From: Lateolabrax maculatus
Taxonomy: Eukaryota; Chordata; Actinopteri; Acropomatiformes; Lateolabracidae
Length of the DNA stretch: 64,000 nucleotides
Direction of reading: 5' to 3'
NCBI GenBank assembly: GCA_031216445.1
Contig: CM062210.1
Coordinates: 3,342,501-3,406,500 of the forward strand
Shown here one piece after another: positions 1 to 12,298 of this stretch. Position 1 is the first letter of the stretch. Every line of letters begins with the position of its first letter. A program made the translations under genes and the position numbers. Below the pieces are notes generated by a model. That model had not been told where the DNA came from and ran no database searches. It saw only the letters and a list, made by a program, of their open reading frames with translations.

Positions 1-317
1 GTTGGGATGTTTCACTGGATACGTGAACACCTGCTGGTGGCACCAGAAGAAAAGTTCAGGGTATCCCCAATGTGCACCATGGATAAGTCAGGACATTTCA
101 CTTACAGCCAAAAATGTCCTCCTGGAGACACTAAAGAACAATTCAGGGGTTCACCAAGGTCAGTAGGCGTCAACCTCTGGAGACAACAAATGACTTTATA
201 AATTGTTGTGGCAATCTATCTAATAGTTATTGAAATATTTCTGTCTGGACTAAAGTGGTGGACCAACCGACCGGCACCACCATCCAGAAAGTCTTACTGC
301 TGTCACTGCTAAAAATG
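1..317 (+). repeat. Decayed fish interspersed repeat, family 1, copy A (cut by window edge)
   Basis: The block reads like a common percomorph repeat: a 'ctgctggtggcaccag' segment, then 'ggtcagtagg', an 'aacctctgg' segment, 'ggcaatctatctaatagtta', 'gtctggactaaagtggtgga', a GACC-rich stretch and a 'ctaaaaatg' end. The same order of motifs recurs at about 17.5-17.78 kb, which supports repeat status from within the window. The 64-codon open frame inside it is incidental. The left boundary is lost at the window edge. Class (SINE, DNA element or LINE-derived) is not determined. Confidence 0.6.
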
Positions 318-2024
318 TTTAGAACACTTTGAATTAACAGGTTAATCTACTACAACACATTTACATTATTGCTCATGAAGTGCATGTGTTTCCTCAAACA
401 ATCCAAAGGCCTATGGATCAAAACATTGCTCTACAGTTTCACCAGTGGTTAAAAAAAATCCACAGTGCACATGTAAGAATTAAAGAGATTGTTTCAACCA
501 ATAAAGCATGACTGTAGCATATAGGACAAGCTCTTTTAATCAAAACTGAAACTTGTCAATGTCATGTCACTAGAAGTTTCCTTCCAGTCATTTTTTTTTC
601 TTGCCTCACCATTAAGACTTAAACTCCAAAATCTGTTAAGAGGGGAAATGGCAACTATCCATTTTGGCAACTTTAATTGCTAGTAGGCTTAAATAAGCTT
701 ATTTCTGAGGTAAATTTAAAATTCAGGCATATCTGCAGCAGTGACTTCCGCAGACAAGCAGATTCATCTTCTTTTTGCTGTATTTGCTGTGACCACATCA
801 TGGCACAGTAAGTGATAAGCAGCATGGTAAAAGAGTAAGAGGGATTTATCTGTAGCAGTGCTGAGTGGGTAGCTGATAAAGGGGTAACCCAGATGACTTG
901 TTTTGACAGTAAACCAGCAAAGGAGGGGGAAATGTGGTAACAGCATTATGCAAAAGAGGGAAACGTATTTAATCGGGAAATGACAACGATGACCCACAAA
1001 ATGTGTGTAGAAAAAAGTACTGTAAAAGTCAAGGTAACACAATACAGCAGGAGTAGCAAAGGTTTCTAAAATGTACAGGACTATACATTTTTAGATAAGT
1101 GCAAGAATAGTTTGTTCTCTAGGGGAAAAGAATAACCCAGCCACCACTCGATATTCTTTTATTCCAGTGCACCAACTGAAATTGGAAAAGCCTGCAGCAT
1201 CAAAATGTGTCCCATCACAATGAAGATCAAACTGTTGTGAGTACATACTGCCACTTTCTAGACACAGAGGACACAAACATATGAGCACTCATAATATACT
1301 GCATGTGAGCCTTCACACCAAGGACGCTTTAATCTTTCATCCACTTCCAGTGCTTTGGTGAGTCTGCACCAGTTTACTGAAGCCAGGTGGTTTCTCAAGA
1401 GTTCGCCACCCCTTTCCAGGAAGGGAGCCTTTTCTAAAGGGTTCACAAGTAACAACTAATGGCCTTATTGATGGGTGACACATCATTTATCATCCTTTTG
1501 TCAGTCAGAAACTTATAAGGAACCAGATTTTGTGTTGGCAGGTTGCAAAAAAAAAAAATCCCTTTGGCTGTTTTTTATCCTTTGCTAATAATGCATAAAT
1601 GTTGGCAACCTATTAACAAATGTTCATGGGTTTCTCGTTTTCTAATGAGCCTTTAACTCTGCAGTTTTAAATGTAAATAAGCCATCAATAATGGGTTTTT
1701 ACAATAATCCATCCCGTTAGTAGTTAATAAATGTGAATATATGTATTTTGGCCCAGATGCCCAAATCTTTCCCTGTAGGTAAGTGGTCTAACAGTTAATT
1801 GGAAGGGCTTTCCCGTGAATTTAGGAGTGTCATGCTGAAGGATAAACACCACCAGCAAACGGGGATTTTTCAGGACTTGGCAACAACAAAGTTGTTCTAA
1901 CTCATGTATAAAGCATTAGTAAATGATTTATTTAAGTTCCTTAATAAAGCCATTAGTTTCAAATTATATACCAGTTATAAAGAATGTCTCATGAAAGCAG
2001 TAACACATTTTCCATGATTTGCAA

Positions 2025-2026
<2 letters not shown>
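318..2026. other. Non-coding stretch, no gene seen
   Basis: AT-rich unique-looking DNA with scattered homopolymers, including an A-run near 1547-1558. Short minus-strand frames at 764-1042, 1091-1288 and 1258-1455 have no recognisable domain and no coding-like composition. No splice-bounded exon or RNA gene was recognised. Confidence 0.6.

Positions 2027-2081
<55 letters not shown>
2027..2081. repeat. (TA)n microsatellite, about 27 units
   Basis: Uninterrupted alternating TA for 55 bp. Such perfect tracts are usually length-polymorphic and can extrude as cruciforms. The flanks are unique sequence. Confidence 0.97.
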
Positions 2082-2084
<3 letters not shown>

Positions 2085-3818
2085 TGCCAGCTTGTGAGCT
2101 CTTGGTCCAAAACAGGAGGGTATAGCAGTGGTAAGGCCAGAGAGAATAAACTTTCTTAATGACCTAAACTAAATTAGACAGCCAGGCTGGCAGTGTTAAT
2201 GTGCTTTCACACAATAGTAATAGTGTGCTGCTCTGTTCTGAGCAACTGTGAGAGGCTCTGACTTCATCTGTGTGCAGCTACAAAGTTTTGAACAGGCAAA
2301 TCACTTATCTGACAGTGACTTTGCGTTTGCTTGTCATTTAGTTTTTTCGATTCATTTGTTACATTGTTTTAATGAATTATCAGGGCTTGCAAACAAACAC
2401 TAATTAGGTAAAAAATAATAGAAAAACATCAGAAACTCTTCGCTCATCCTCGGCCTCAGTCATGGGTGAAACTGTCCTCCAGGCAAGGTTTGTTAGACAT
2501 TTACGACTGAAGTCTTTCAACTAAAGTAAATTTTGTGGCAAACTAGGAAATGCTGTATTGATTTGATTGAGATCATTCGTTCACTTTGTACTCTGCAGGT
2601 AAAACTGTTCTTCATTAAAATCTAAATGACACTGTAAAGGAGGCATGGTGGTTTTTATTATTTATTTTTTCTTTCAAATAATATGTTGTGTTTAATTTAA
2701 TATCTCACAGCAGTCAGTCCTATTGTGTGCAACAAAGTACTGAAGTTATACGCGATGACTTAAACTTGGACACACTCCTCTCTAAACGGTGTTATGAATG
2801 TCATATTGCTCTCTTTACCACTGAATCACTGTCCACAACCATGAAGCTACACAAAACAGCACTGTCTTTAAGAAAATGCATGGAGCCAGACATCTTTCTT
2901 TTTTTAGCCTTTTTCATAGATTTGCTTTCTAACATAATTATATTGCTCCCTTATACAACACACTCAGCAGGAGTATTAAACAAAGACTCAGTGAAATGCT
3001 CTTCCCAGAGACTCCTAATACCCCACAGTGCACGAATAAAATGAAGCACACTTTGGAAAAACAAAAAGATTCTTATTAAGCTCCCCACTCTAACAATGTG
3101 CAATTGTTGACCAAGCTGAAAAAACTAAATGAAGACGCTATTTATGCTTCACTTTATTTTCCACTGTTTGTTGCTAATCTAATGGAACCACTTTCTCTGT
3201 CTTGTGCATTGAAATTCATGTTCTGTTCTGGTTGCCTGTGGAGCAGGATTCTTGGATCTCACAGCCTGCCCTTTCATAATGAAAGGTGTCGAGACATCTG
3301 TTTCCACAGGCAGCAATTAAGTTACTGTAAAAGATAAACAAAACAACTCATGATGAGGCACCACATAAATTCACAGAAAAGCACACAAATAAACTCATAT
3401 ACCTTTGATCACACGTAATGGATGCAGAATTAAGTCTGGAATTATATTCTGTGGCATGAAGCTAATTAGAAATCAAACATTATACGGTTTGTTTCCCCGG
3501 GTCGCACCAGAGATGGAGTGTGACAAACTCTACTGTAACATATAACAATATAGTTACAAACTATACACTGCATACTGCACAGTTTGTAACTTCAAGTGTC
3601 TAAATGATTTATTCTTGTAGTCTTAAATCATAATGTTACTTTTTCGTGTATTAAATTATGTTGGTGTTAAAATTTCTCAATGGAGTGACTCATGACATAG
3701 TTCTTATTTTATGTTTGTTCCTGGATTATTACTAAGGTTGTATTTTACATTGTGTCCTACAATGTTTCCACCATTTCCACATTACCGCTGTTGTTATATA
3801 GTTACTTATTAAAAGGAA
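2082..3818. other. Non-coding stretch, no gene seen
   Basis: Unique AT-rich DNA. A 118-codon plus-strand frame at 2688-3044 has no recognisable motif and sits in sequence of the same composition as its surroundings, so I treat it as chance. A 14-bp segment at 3679-3692 (AATGGAGTGACTCA) recurs exactly at 4117-4130, flanking the MITE-like element between them. Confidence 0.55.
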
Positions 3819-4106
3819 CCGTTTGACATTTTGGGAAATTGCTTATTCGCTTCCTTGCCAAGTTAGGTTAAAGAATCAATGCCACTCTCATAATATCTAT
3901 CAATTTAATATGAAACACAGGTAACATAACTCTGCCCAAAAGTAACAAAATCCATCCACCAGCATCTGTAAAGCTCACAAATTAACACGTGATAATCTCA
4001 CTTGTTGAATCTGAAAGTGTAAAAATGACAATTTGCGGCTTCATATTAACTATACAGACATGAGAGTGGTATCAATATTCTCATCTAGCTCTTGGCAAGA
4101 AAGCAC
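3819..4106. mobile_element. Palindromic MITE-like DNA element, degraded
   Basis: The left end reads 'gtttgacattttgggaaatt' followed by 'gcttattcgcttccttgcca' and 'gccactctca'. The right part (about 4035-4105), read in reverse complement, repeats the same order: 'ctttcttgccaag', 'gataccactctcatg', then 'ttaatatgaag'. The two halves are therefore imperfect inverted arms of about 70 bp around a 120-bp centre. Both the TIR start and the palindromic architecture match a non-autonomous DNA transposon I know as abundant in percomorph fishes. The outermost right TIR ('atttcccaaaatgtc') is missing or mutated. There is no transposase frame, so mobility would have needed an autonomous relative. Confidence 0.75.
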
Positions 4107-4694
4107 TCCCTAATATAATGGAGTGACTCAAGTTCCTATGGTCTCATCTAAAATAAAGAAACAACCTGTTAGGGTTTAATTAAAAGCCAGCCTTGGCTTA
4201 AAACATTACGTTTCAGTAAGATGAATGGAAATGTTTTGAATATGTTGATTCAACCTGAAAATATTTTGAATCATCATCCCCATACCACAAGGGACACTCT
4301 AACATACCAATATTTACACCACGAGCAAAACATTTTAGGTTTCATATTGTTTCACGTAGCTCCAAATGTTGTGTCTGTACTCTACAAACTTGGAGAAATT
4401 GCAAACTGTAGGGGGGATAACAATAATATCAAAACAGGCTATATTTTCCTTTAGAAGTCAATATTTGAAAGCGATTGGGATGTAAACACTGCTTGGGCGA
4501 CACATACTGCGAGACAACTGCTTTAGCTCTCGCAGAAGCAGAAATGTATTATTTGTGTTTTGCTTTGTTTCTACACTCATTCCTTCTTCTGTTGAGCAGA
4601 TGTTGCTTCTTCGAAACTCAAAAATAACTTCTCGAAAACTAACACACTGAAGGACACATGGGCAGGACACACCAGCGTCGATGGGCATATTGGC
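4107..4694. other. Non-coding stretch, no gene seen
   Basis: A 77-codon plus frame at 4221-4454 and a 141-codon minus frame at 4458-4883 are open. The latter is the longest frame not overlapping a LINE, but it shows no domain, signal peptide or membrane segment that I recognise, and it runs through the tRNA-like repeat next door. Treated as non-coding. Confidence 0.5.
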
Positions 4695-4770
4695 TGCTGC
4701 TGGCATTGAACTGGTGACCTTTTCTTTTTTATATGGTCTCCAAAAGCACTGGGCCAACCTGACAGCCTTG
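4695..4770 (-). repeat. Possible tRNA-like SINE head, decayed
   Basis: Read on the minus strand, an A-box-like string 'ttggcccagtgc' (4747-4760) is followed about 40 bp later by a B-box-like string 'ggtcaccagttcaatgcc' (4702-4719). Spacing and order resemble the RNA polymerase III internal promoter of tRNA-derived repeats. The acceptor and anticodon stems do not pair as in a functional tRNA, so this is at most a SINE or tRNA-pseudogene remnant. A similar arrangement occurs at 38.33 kb. Confidence 0.35.
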
Positions 4771-5880
4771 AATGTTCCTTGGCTGGGCAGGCCTGCCTGG
4801 TGACATTCAACCAGCTCCCCAGAGACGCCTGCTTGGCTCTCAGCTATGCGTTTTACAAGGTCCCACAGTCTCAGGCAGTCCACAAGCAGGTGGGGATGAT
4901 AATTAAGTATGATTACTAGACATTAATCCATCCATAGAGTGACAGCCACAGCTGCCACAACTTTACAGCTGCCACAGCGTCATAGAGGGCTTTCAGCCTC
5001 TGCAGCCATAATGGACGTCCTGTGAACAACTCATTCAGTTATTGTCTCATCATCTCCTTTATGCATTCTTGTTTGTCTTGACTGTATCACCTCCTTGCTC
5101 CTTCGTTACTCCCTCTCATAGCACTATGGGGTGATGCGAGGACAGAGGAATAATCACATACATTTGCCAAATGGAACATCTCAGTCATTATCCAAAGTCA
5201 TTATCATAATGTTATATAATGGACAAAGCCTTTATCTCCAAAGGTACACGTCCTCATCGTTTTTATAATCCATTCATTCTGCCAGCATTGCCTGTGCATT
5301 TACTTGGTCAAATAAAATTGAGGACTAGGTTTTCAGTTTCACAGCCATGTGTATGAAGCAGCTGTCTTATATTCCTCTTTAAAGATAAAATGTTTTCGAG
5401 AGCTTACATAAGCGGACATCTGTTTCTCTGGCCTTGGTCAGACAATTTATTTAAAAAAAAAAAACGTACACAAAAGTCTTGTTTCTCGGTGAATTGGGAT
5501 CTGAGCACCTCAGTGGGTATTTTTTTCTACATAATGCAGCCCATGAGTCTTAGCAACAGAAGTGCTGTCAGAGCCCTTCCCACTGCCATCAGGGGCCACA
5601 GTAGCCACATGTGCCAGTTTTTATTTGCCATACAGGTCCCATGAGGACAGGGGCTCAGTGGATGTCCTTCACCCACTGGCCCCATGTGTTGTAGTGGCTG
5701 CTGTGTCTGTCTTTGCCTTGTTATGATAAAAGTTAATACCAGGCTGAAAGACAGTCTTTGGTTGCCCTGTGTGGCTGGACGTTTCAAGTCTGTCGCACCT
5801 CTAACCCAAACAAAGTCCAACCATGTATGAAGTAATTATAGATATTTGGACATGCCGCACCTAAGGCAGAGAGAAAATCC
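4771..5880. other. Non-coding stretch, no gene seen
   Basis: Unique sequence with an A-run near 5452-5464. Overlapping frames at 5390-5644 (plus) and 5527-5820 (minus) resemble no family that I know. Near 4940-5010 there is a local imperfect duplication of 'cagccacagctgccacaa' type words, which looks like simple CAGC-rich sequence. Confidence 0.5.
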
Positions 5881-5913
5881 TGCCGTCATTATAAAACATT
5901 CATAATGACGGCA
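5881..5913. repeat. Perfect hairpin, 12-bp arms
   Basis: TGCCGTCATTAT at 5881-5892 is followed after a 9-nt loop by its exact reverse complement ATAATGACGGCA at 5902-5913. No T-run follows, and the context is eukaryotic, so it is not read as a terminator. The stem is too short for a microRNA precursor. Confidence 0.9.
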
Positions 5914-5967
5914 ATGGGGTTAACAGTAAACATTTCTAGACATTCTTTCCTCAAAGTATTTCATAGT

Positions 5968-5995
5968 ATTGTTCATGTTTGTACACATGAACAAT
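5968..5995. repeat. Perfect hairpin, 11-bp arms
   Basis: ATTGTTCATGT at 5968-5978 pairs exactly with ACATGAACAAT at 5985-5995 across a 6-nt loop (TTGTAC). It lies 54 bp after the hairpin ending at 5913 and has an unrelated stem sequence. Confidence 0.9.
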
Positions 5996-8900
5996 GACAG
6001 AAGTGGGTGTGAAGAATGAAAAGAGAGCATTAGAGGGTTCAAATCCTTCAACTCTGCAAAACTAGCAGATTGCATGCATAAAGTCTGTGTGGGTTGTCGG
6101 ATTTAAGACATTTATTGTTTTAAATGCTGTGAAGACTAACCCTACCCCGAGGTTACTGTGTAATTTAAGCAGCCCGTCCTCATACAGAAAACAACAACTG
6201 TGATTGATTTTTTTTAAAGTAGTTAAAAACGACCCACATTTACGTATGACGCAGGTCAGTCACGCCGGTCATGGTTGTTGGTCTGGTCCTGTAAAGGTTG
6301 CTGAGAACAGTCATATACGATGTTTTGGGAGTCGTTTTTGATATGATGATGGGTTAAATTGAACAGTCTCTCACTAAGACTGTAACCACATAACTACAGG
6401 AATATCTACATACAATTTGAATGGATCTCAAGCAAGAATCATACACTGGGATATGCGTTATACCTGCAGTCGAATGCATATTTCCACTTACAGCAGAATT
6501 ATCCAGTGAAACTTTAGTGGTTACATTGCATTATCATGCACTACAGAGAACTTCAGTGATAACTCACTCCCAGGCTTTATTAGCCTCATGCCTTTTCCCT
6601 CTAGACGAAAAAATAATTTCCAGACCTCAGCCAAATGAAGCTGCAGATCTCATCAGCAGTCCCTGTAAGAAATGACACTGCATTATAGATCAAAGTCAAC
6701 CTCGAATTTATTTGTGCAGTACAGCCCGAAATCACAAGTGCACATCTGTAGGGACTTTGCAAGAAACAAAGTGCCTATGCTTAATAACGGTGATTAGAAG
6801 TTGTGCTTACAGACACGTCATTGATAAAACACAGCAAATACAAATGAATAGATAGAAATTACATGATATTTTTCTAAAACTGAAACGTGGAAAAAGGCTT
6901 TTGAACATAAAGGCGCTTTCATGTTTATGTTTAATGGTGCGGCTGTGACAGTTTGGAAATGTGCCGCGTTATGGAAGTGGCAGCTTTTGACTTTGCATGT
7001 TGTTGATACTAAATTGTAAGTATGAACTGTTGTGCGTGTATATATCTGTCTAAAAGAGCATACTTCTGTATTTTATTTTGCTTTTATGTTAGTACTAAAC
7101 ATTTCCCATTCTGTGATAGCATAATTCACTAAACTTTAACATTTTACTACAGCAGTATTGCATGAATGTGGCTTTTTGTTAGTATCATGTAACATGTATG
7201 TATAACACACGACATACATTATGCTTTAATAACCTTGCTCACAAGCTAAAATCTTCTATTTGTTCAGTTTAATTGTCTGACATTATTGGCATAGGTTATC
7301 ATTACTTTCAAATTGCCAGGTGATTGGCTATAGATTTGAAGATTGGGATTGTGACATGACCACAAAGCCTGTTTGTGCAGACTGGGCCAGTCTTTGTGAT
7401 TATGAAAGGTTCAATATGACGGCTGACCATCTACATGAAAGATCTTTAAAGATAAGTTTGACTCAGTTTATTGGCTGTATGATTGGTCGTAAGTTACTAT
7501 ATGTGTTCAGCTCTCAAGTGTATACTTCTACAGCCTGTAAGAATCATAACAATGACCAAACAAACACCAATAATTATTTACAATCAATTATCACAAAGAG
7601 AAGGAGCATCCATGTGACTTTAACTGTAAACTGATTGCTATTAGGATGTGTAATTATCTTCACACCCCTGCTGCATAATTTACCATTCTTTTTGGAGATT
7701 CTGCGGAGAACTGAGCCGCCCAGAAACTCGCCAGCTGATTGCAGCTCCACTTACATCAAAATTCATGTCAACATATCAAGTAGAAAAAACAAAATCAGTT
7801 AAAAGACATAATCAAAACATGTGACTTTGAGTTTTGAAATTTTACACTCGATTGCTCCACATTGTTACCATTTTCTTTTTCTTTTACATACTTCACTTGT
7901 TAATTTTCAAAAAATTAATATGTAATCTCTCAAATCAGACTCACACATCAAGTTGGCATCACATTGGCGTTTTATAGCAGAACTCAAATGGGAAGTGCAG
8001 CGTTCACAAGGAGACACAGCAATGACCTAGCATTTGGTCTGCACAGCTTGATAACACTAAATTAATCTACATAACATGACCGGCACTCCCAAATGGCTCA
8101 AAGGGCTTCTGAGGAACGGGCTGAGAGAAGTTAGAGTGACTACTTACTATTAAATCATCATTATTCTAACCCCACCTAATGACCGTTTTGTAACTTTATC
8201 TATTATTACCTATTTCATATAGGCAAGGGATTTCCTAAAAAGGGAATTAACTGGATTTTTGCTTAAGGTACAACTTTTATTATTGCTAAGGCAGAAAGAA
8301 TCACATTTGCTTTTGGGTAATTAGTTGAATAAGGTCCATCCATATCAATTGGCAGTGCCTGACAGTTGGAGGCTGTTAGGCATGTGAAAATGAATTTCCT
8401 CTCACTATGAAACTAATTATAGACATAAGAGCTGAGTGGGAGATCCGTGGTTTGGTTGGGCCCACGCTGAGCAATGTGTATATAACTGATACACATATCA
8501 GAGGTAGGTCATCACAGTTCATGGTTCAAAGTAACTAGATTTGTAACTTTATGCATTAAACACAGAGAATTGAAGTAGTATTTTCTGACACAGCAAGGCT
8601 ACAGAGCAGGGGGTGAATCATGATACACGGGGGTAGGGGGTAGGAACAAGTCTAACATAATATAAAGAAGTTTAGAAAATTTAGAAAAAGCCTAATTGTA
8701 TGGTTAATTGAGGTAATGTCCTCTGTTGGAGGTACAAGCGGCTCCACAAAAGAGCAAATTAGATGAAGTATCAAGGACAATCGTTTCTAGAATGGACATC
8801 ATGTGTCTGTTTTTAAAGCTACCTACTATCTCTGCTTTCACTGCTTTGTTGACATCCACTGGTTATTAACTGTTGTGCTCACAGCAGTAGCTGTGCGTAA

Positions 8901-10205
8901 TTTGTCATGGGCAAATGAAAAAAATGTTCTGCACGTTCAGACAAAGAAAATTGGAAATTTCCTTTGACTTCCGTTGTAAAATGAGACCAGATGGCAAAAG
9001 GTTGCCCACACTTCTCATCACCGCAGGCCACATTTACTGACTGTATACAGTGCAAATCTTTGCTCTAAAATAGCTACATTGACATCTTAATAGGAACTGA
9101 ATCATCCCTAGAAACTGTGGATTAATGCAGTATTCAGTTCTGTCCTTCATAGCTTGAAACAGCTGCGTTTATTTATTCAGAGATCTGAGTTTGGTGACTA
9201 TACCTGGGCCTGAACTGTACAGTTTCCTTCCTGAAAACTGCTCCTTGTTAAAGCTAAAGCTCCCACATTTTCATCCTAATGCAGCCCAGACTCTAAGTTT
9301 AATTGTCACCCACCACTTTTAAAGTGCATAAGAAAACACCATTGTTATTAATGAGTCTTACAAGGGAATGCAATAGCAAGAAAATAATTTCACGGTGGTC
9401 CGGAAAATAATGTAACTTACTTAGAACAAGTATAATTGCAATTTTTCTCTATCTCTGATTAATTCAGCCGTGCTAATTACCTCTTTTTTCATACCAGAGC
9501 TGTGATAATTTCTTTTTTGAAGAGGCATTTTGTGAACTTAAAAAAAAAAAGACTACGATAGAATATGAGAGGAAGAAAAAAGAAAATACCATGGGGACCT
9601 TCCTTACCAGATATAAGTAAATGTGTAAATGTGATGCATGTGAGCAATTATTTTGTTCATAAAATCTGACATTTTACATTCAAGAGCATATGCAGTATTC
9701 CCTCATAGGGAAATTTCTTTCAAAAGTTTAATATCGGCCGACACAGCTCACATGTAGAGCTAGAAACTATACAAAAACCTCAAGTGTAATAACATGATTT
9801 TGGACAGCCTACATTCTTAATGATGAGTGGGAGAATGTATTTTTAATAAATCCAGTAATAGTAAAATTAGAATCAGTTTGCCACCAGAATCTCCTCACCA
9901 TGAAGTCACCCTAATTACTCTTACACCTCTGACAGTGGCTAATCAATCGGATCTTACCAAAGGGGGTGATGGTAAACTCGTTGTTTTGTCATTTTTTTCC
10001 CACTTTTTCTAATGAGTTGTATACAAGGAAGGATTACATTCTTCTAATTTTTGGATCTGGCCACAGGACAATGAATTGTGAAATTCACTTCCTTTTCCAT
10101 TCTAAATTACAAAAAGGGGAGACAAATCAATTATTAATATTTTTCACTGCTCTCCTCTTCTAACCTGAGTTTTTCAGATTTCTTTGTGCATCATCACTTG
10201 TTACG
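5996..10205. other. Long non-coding stretch, no gene seen
   Basis: Mostly unique AT-rich DNA. At about 6700-6770, 'gaatttatttgtgcagtaca' followed by 'aaatcacaagtgcacatc' resembles the head of a fish repeat that starts with TTTATTTGTATAGC; this is weak. Frames at 6421-6675, 7320-7634 and 9827-10163 show no domain. A run of short words around 8330-8420 contains TAATTA-type sites but nothing decisive. No exon with matching splice sites was identified. Confidence 0.5.
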
Positions 10206-10222
10206 TTTTTTTTTTTTTTTTT
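10206..10222. repeat. Poly(T) tract, 17 nt
   Basis: Seventeen consecutive T. It could be the reverse complement of a retrotransposon poly(A) tail, but no element is recognisable on its left side. Confidence 0.9.
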
Positions 10223-12185
10223 ATTCCCCACCCTTTCCTCTCCAAATTTGTTTTAAGTTTTCAGCCTTAGTTTAGTGATCATTGTGAACTCAATTCTGTG
10301 GAACGGGCCACAAATTACAGCAGAGTGGTTTACATACAGGTATGCATCTTGGTAAAGTTTAGGCCCAGGGGTAGAAACAGGACAAAGTCGAGTTTCCTTG
10401 CTCATTATGGAAAAAACTAAATCAAATAAAAGAAGAAGGAAAAACAAAGAAAAGCATGAAACAAAAAGATCCCTTTGCATCATATCTTGGTCACAGTTAT
10501 GTGCTATACTATAATGTATCCGCTGAAGCTTTAATCTTCCCTAATTACTTAATTCATTCTACAGTAAAACATAATTACAAACCTCTGTCTCCACTACTCA
10601 GTGATGCTACACATATCTATTTATTTCTAGTTGCTTTCTATGTCCAGATCTTTATTTTAATCACATTATGCATTTTCTCACTCATTAATGACATTTTAAA
10701 GAAAGGAATAAAAGTAGAATGAATAAATAATGAATGATGAATCATATTAACTGTATTAGGTAGAGAAACTGAGCATCAGTGGCCACACTTAAAAAGGTAG
10801 ACCTTGCTCCATCCAATAATAAATAGACTGCCACTCTAATCAAACGAACGTCCCACTGCACACTCCTCAGGATGCCCCATTGCATCAGGATATTTCATTT
10901 AATTAGGCCAGATCCCTTTCAACTCCGCCACAACGTCACAGTGCAGAAATGTCTCTGGGACCAGCATGGACTCGAGGTTTTAGTCATTAAGGAAATCAGG
11001 TCAGCCTTTGCATCTGGAGGAAATCCGTAGCAAAATATGTAATTACACACATGCATACCAGCATTGTTTTTAATGAGCTATTTTAAGACAAGACGCCTTA
11101 GAACAATTCTCACGTCAGAGCACATGTACACTTTGACAATTACAATATGTCAGGAAATGGAGAAAGGATAGTAGGATGTCACTGGTGTCATTCATTACTG
11201 CTGTGGGCAATGCATGAAAAATATTACATTAATAGACATGTGCCAGCATTGCATCTCCCAGAATAAAAAAGGGGAATTATCAACATGACCTGTTTTGCTG
11301 AGCCCAAGACAGAACTCGACGAGGTCTGGTTACGTCGTAATCTCATAAAACAACGTAAAAGTTTAGCTTTGTAGAAACTGTTGTCTGGAGATTGAAGCTT
11401 CCTACAGTATTATTCTTAATGGCTGCATGAGGTGTTAAATTTGTTGGCATCGAAAATATGAAAAAAGGTCCAAAAGGATGTCTGAAGTCTTTTCTTTTTG
11501 GTTCTCTTGTGATGGTGTGTCGAAACTCCCATGTGCGTTAGTCTTTAGTGGTGCAATCACACCAATGATTCTTTCTTTTAGGAGACTGAAACATTTTCTT
11601 CGTTGCATTGCTGTTTTTGCTTAATTTAGGTTCACATTGCCTAATTACAAGCAATTGCACGACTGAACAAAAACCACAGAGAGCGTCACAGAGACCTTGT
11701 TTATTGGACTCAGTTTTGGCAACTTGCCATTACAAGAAGTCAGAGAATTAGGCAGCTGGGAAGCAAGAAGAGACAATCTCATTCAATTCCTGTAACATGA
11801 TCTGTTTACTGTAATTTGTCGTCTCATAGTAGATAAGAAAAATGTGAAGAAAAGCTAAATTTGAGCATTACCCAGTTCTTTTTGTTACATTGCTACAGTT
11901 TGTTTACCAAGCATTATGAGGAACTGCTGGCTGTTCAGTCGAGAACATCCATCCCCTTGTAATACTTAAACTGAACCACCTACAGGAGGCAACCCTGAAA
12001 CCTCAGGCCAGTGAAATGATGTCGATACTGGATGATTCTGTACCTCACGATGTACATCTAATGCCAGTGTAGGAGGAAGAGTGCTGTTTATGTATAAAGT
12101 AACAGTGTAGAGGTCAGGGTTGGTGGATGGGGGTCCAACTTACATGCAGTAGACTAAAATTCAGGTCCAATCACAGACCTGCAAT
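10223..12185. other. Non-coding stretch, no gene seen
   Basis: Unique sequence. Frames at 10253-10483 (minus) and 10456-10722 (plus) are hydrophobic, low-complexity translations of AT-rich DNA without family resemblance. Nothing else could be assigned. Confidence 0.5.
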
Positions 12186-12298
12186 TAACGTAAGCGTTTT
12201 TATTAACCATAACCACAGTCTGTCCTTAAACTTAACTAAAGGTTTAGTAGCCCAAACCTGATCAAACTTTAATCATAGTTTATTTGCCATAAGTGCAA
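12186..12298. repeat. Possible decayed fish repeat with TTAACC/TAACC words
   Basis: The string 'ttaaccataaccacagtc' followed by 'cccaaacctgatcaaacttt' resembles a widespread fish repeat rich in imperfect CCTAACC words. A comparable stretch occurs at 46.07-46.15 kb ('ccctaaccacacattaacca'). The words are too irregular to be interstitial telomere repeat (TTAGGG)n. Family assignment is from memory and weak. Confidence 0.35.

Noticed and set aside
4458..4883. 141-codon minus-strand open frame, longest outside the LINEs
   Set aside because: No domain, signal peptide or family resemblance; it overlaps a tRNA-like repeat and a single frame of this length is plausible by chance in 64 kb on six frames.
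5881..5995. microRNA precursor or terminator at the two hairpins
   Set aside because: Stems of 11-12 bp are too short for a pre-miRNA, and intrinsic terminators are not expected in vertebrate DNA.
6030..6050. B-box-like GGTTCAAATCC near 6035
   Set aside because: Exact B-box word, but there is no A box at proper spacing upstream and no cloverleaf pairing.
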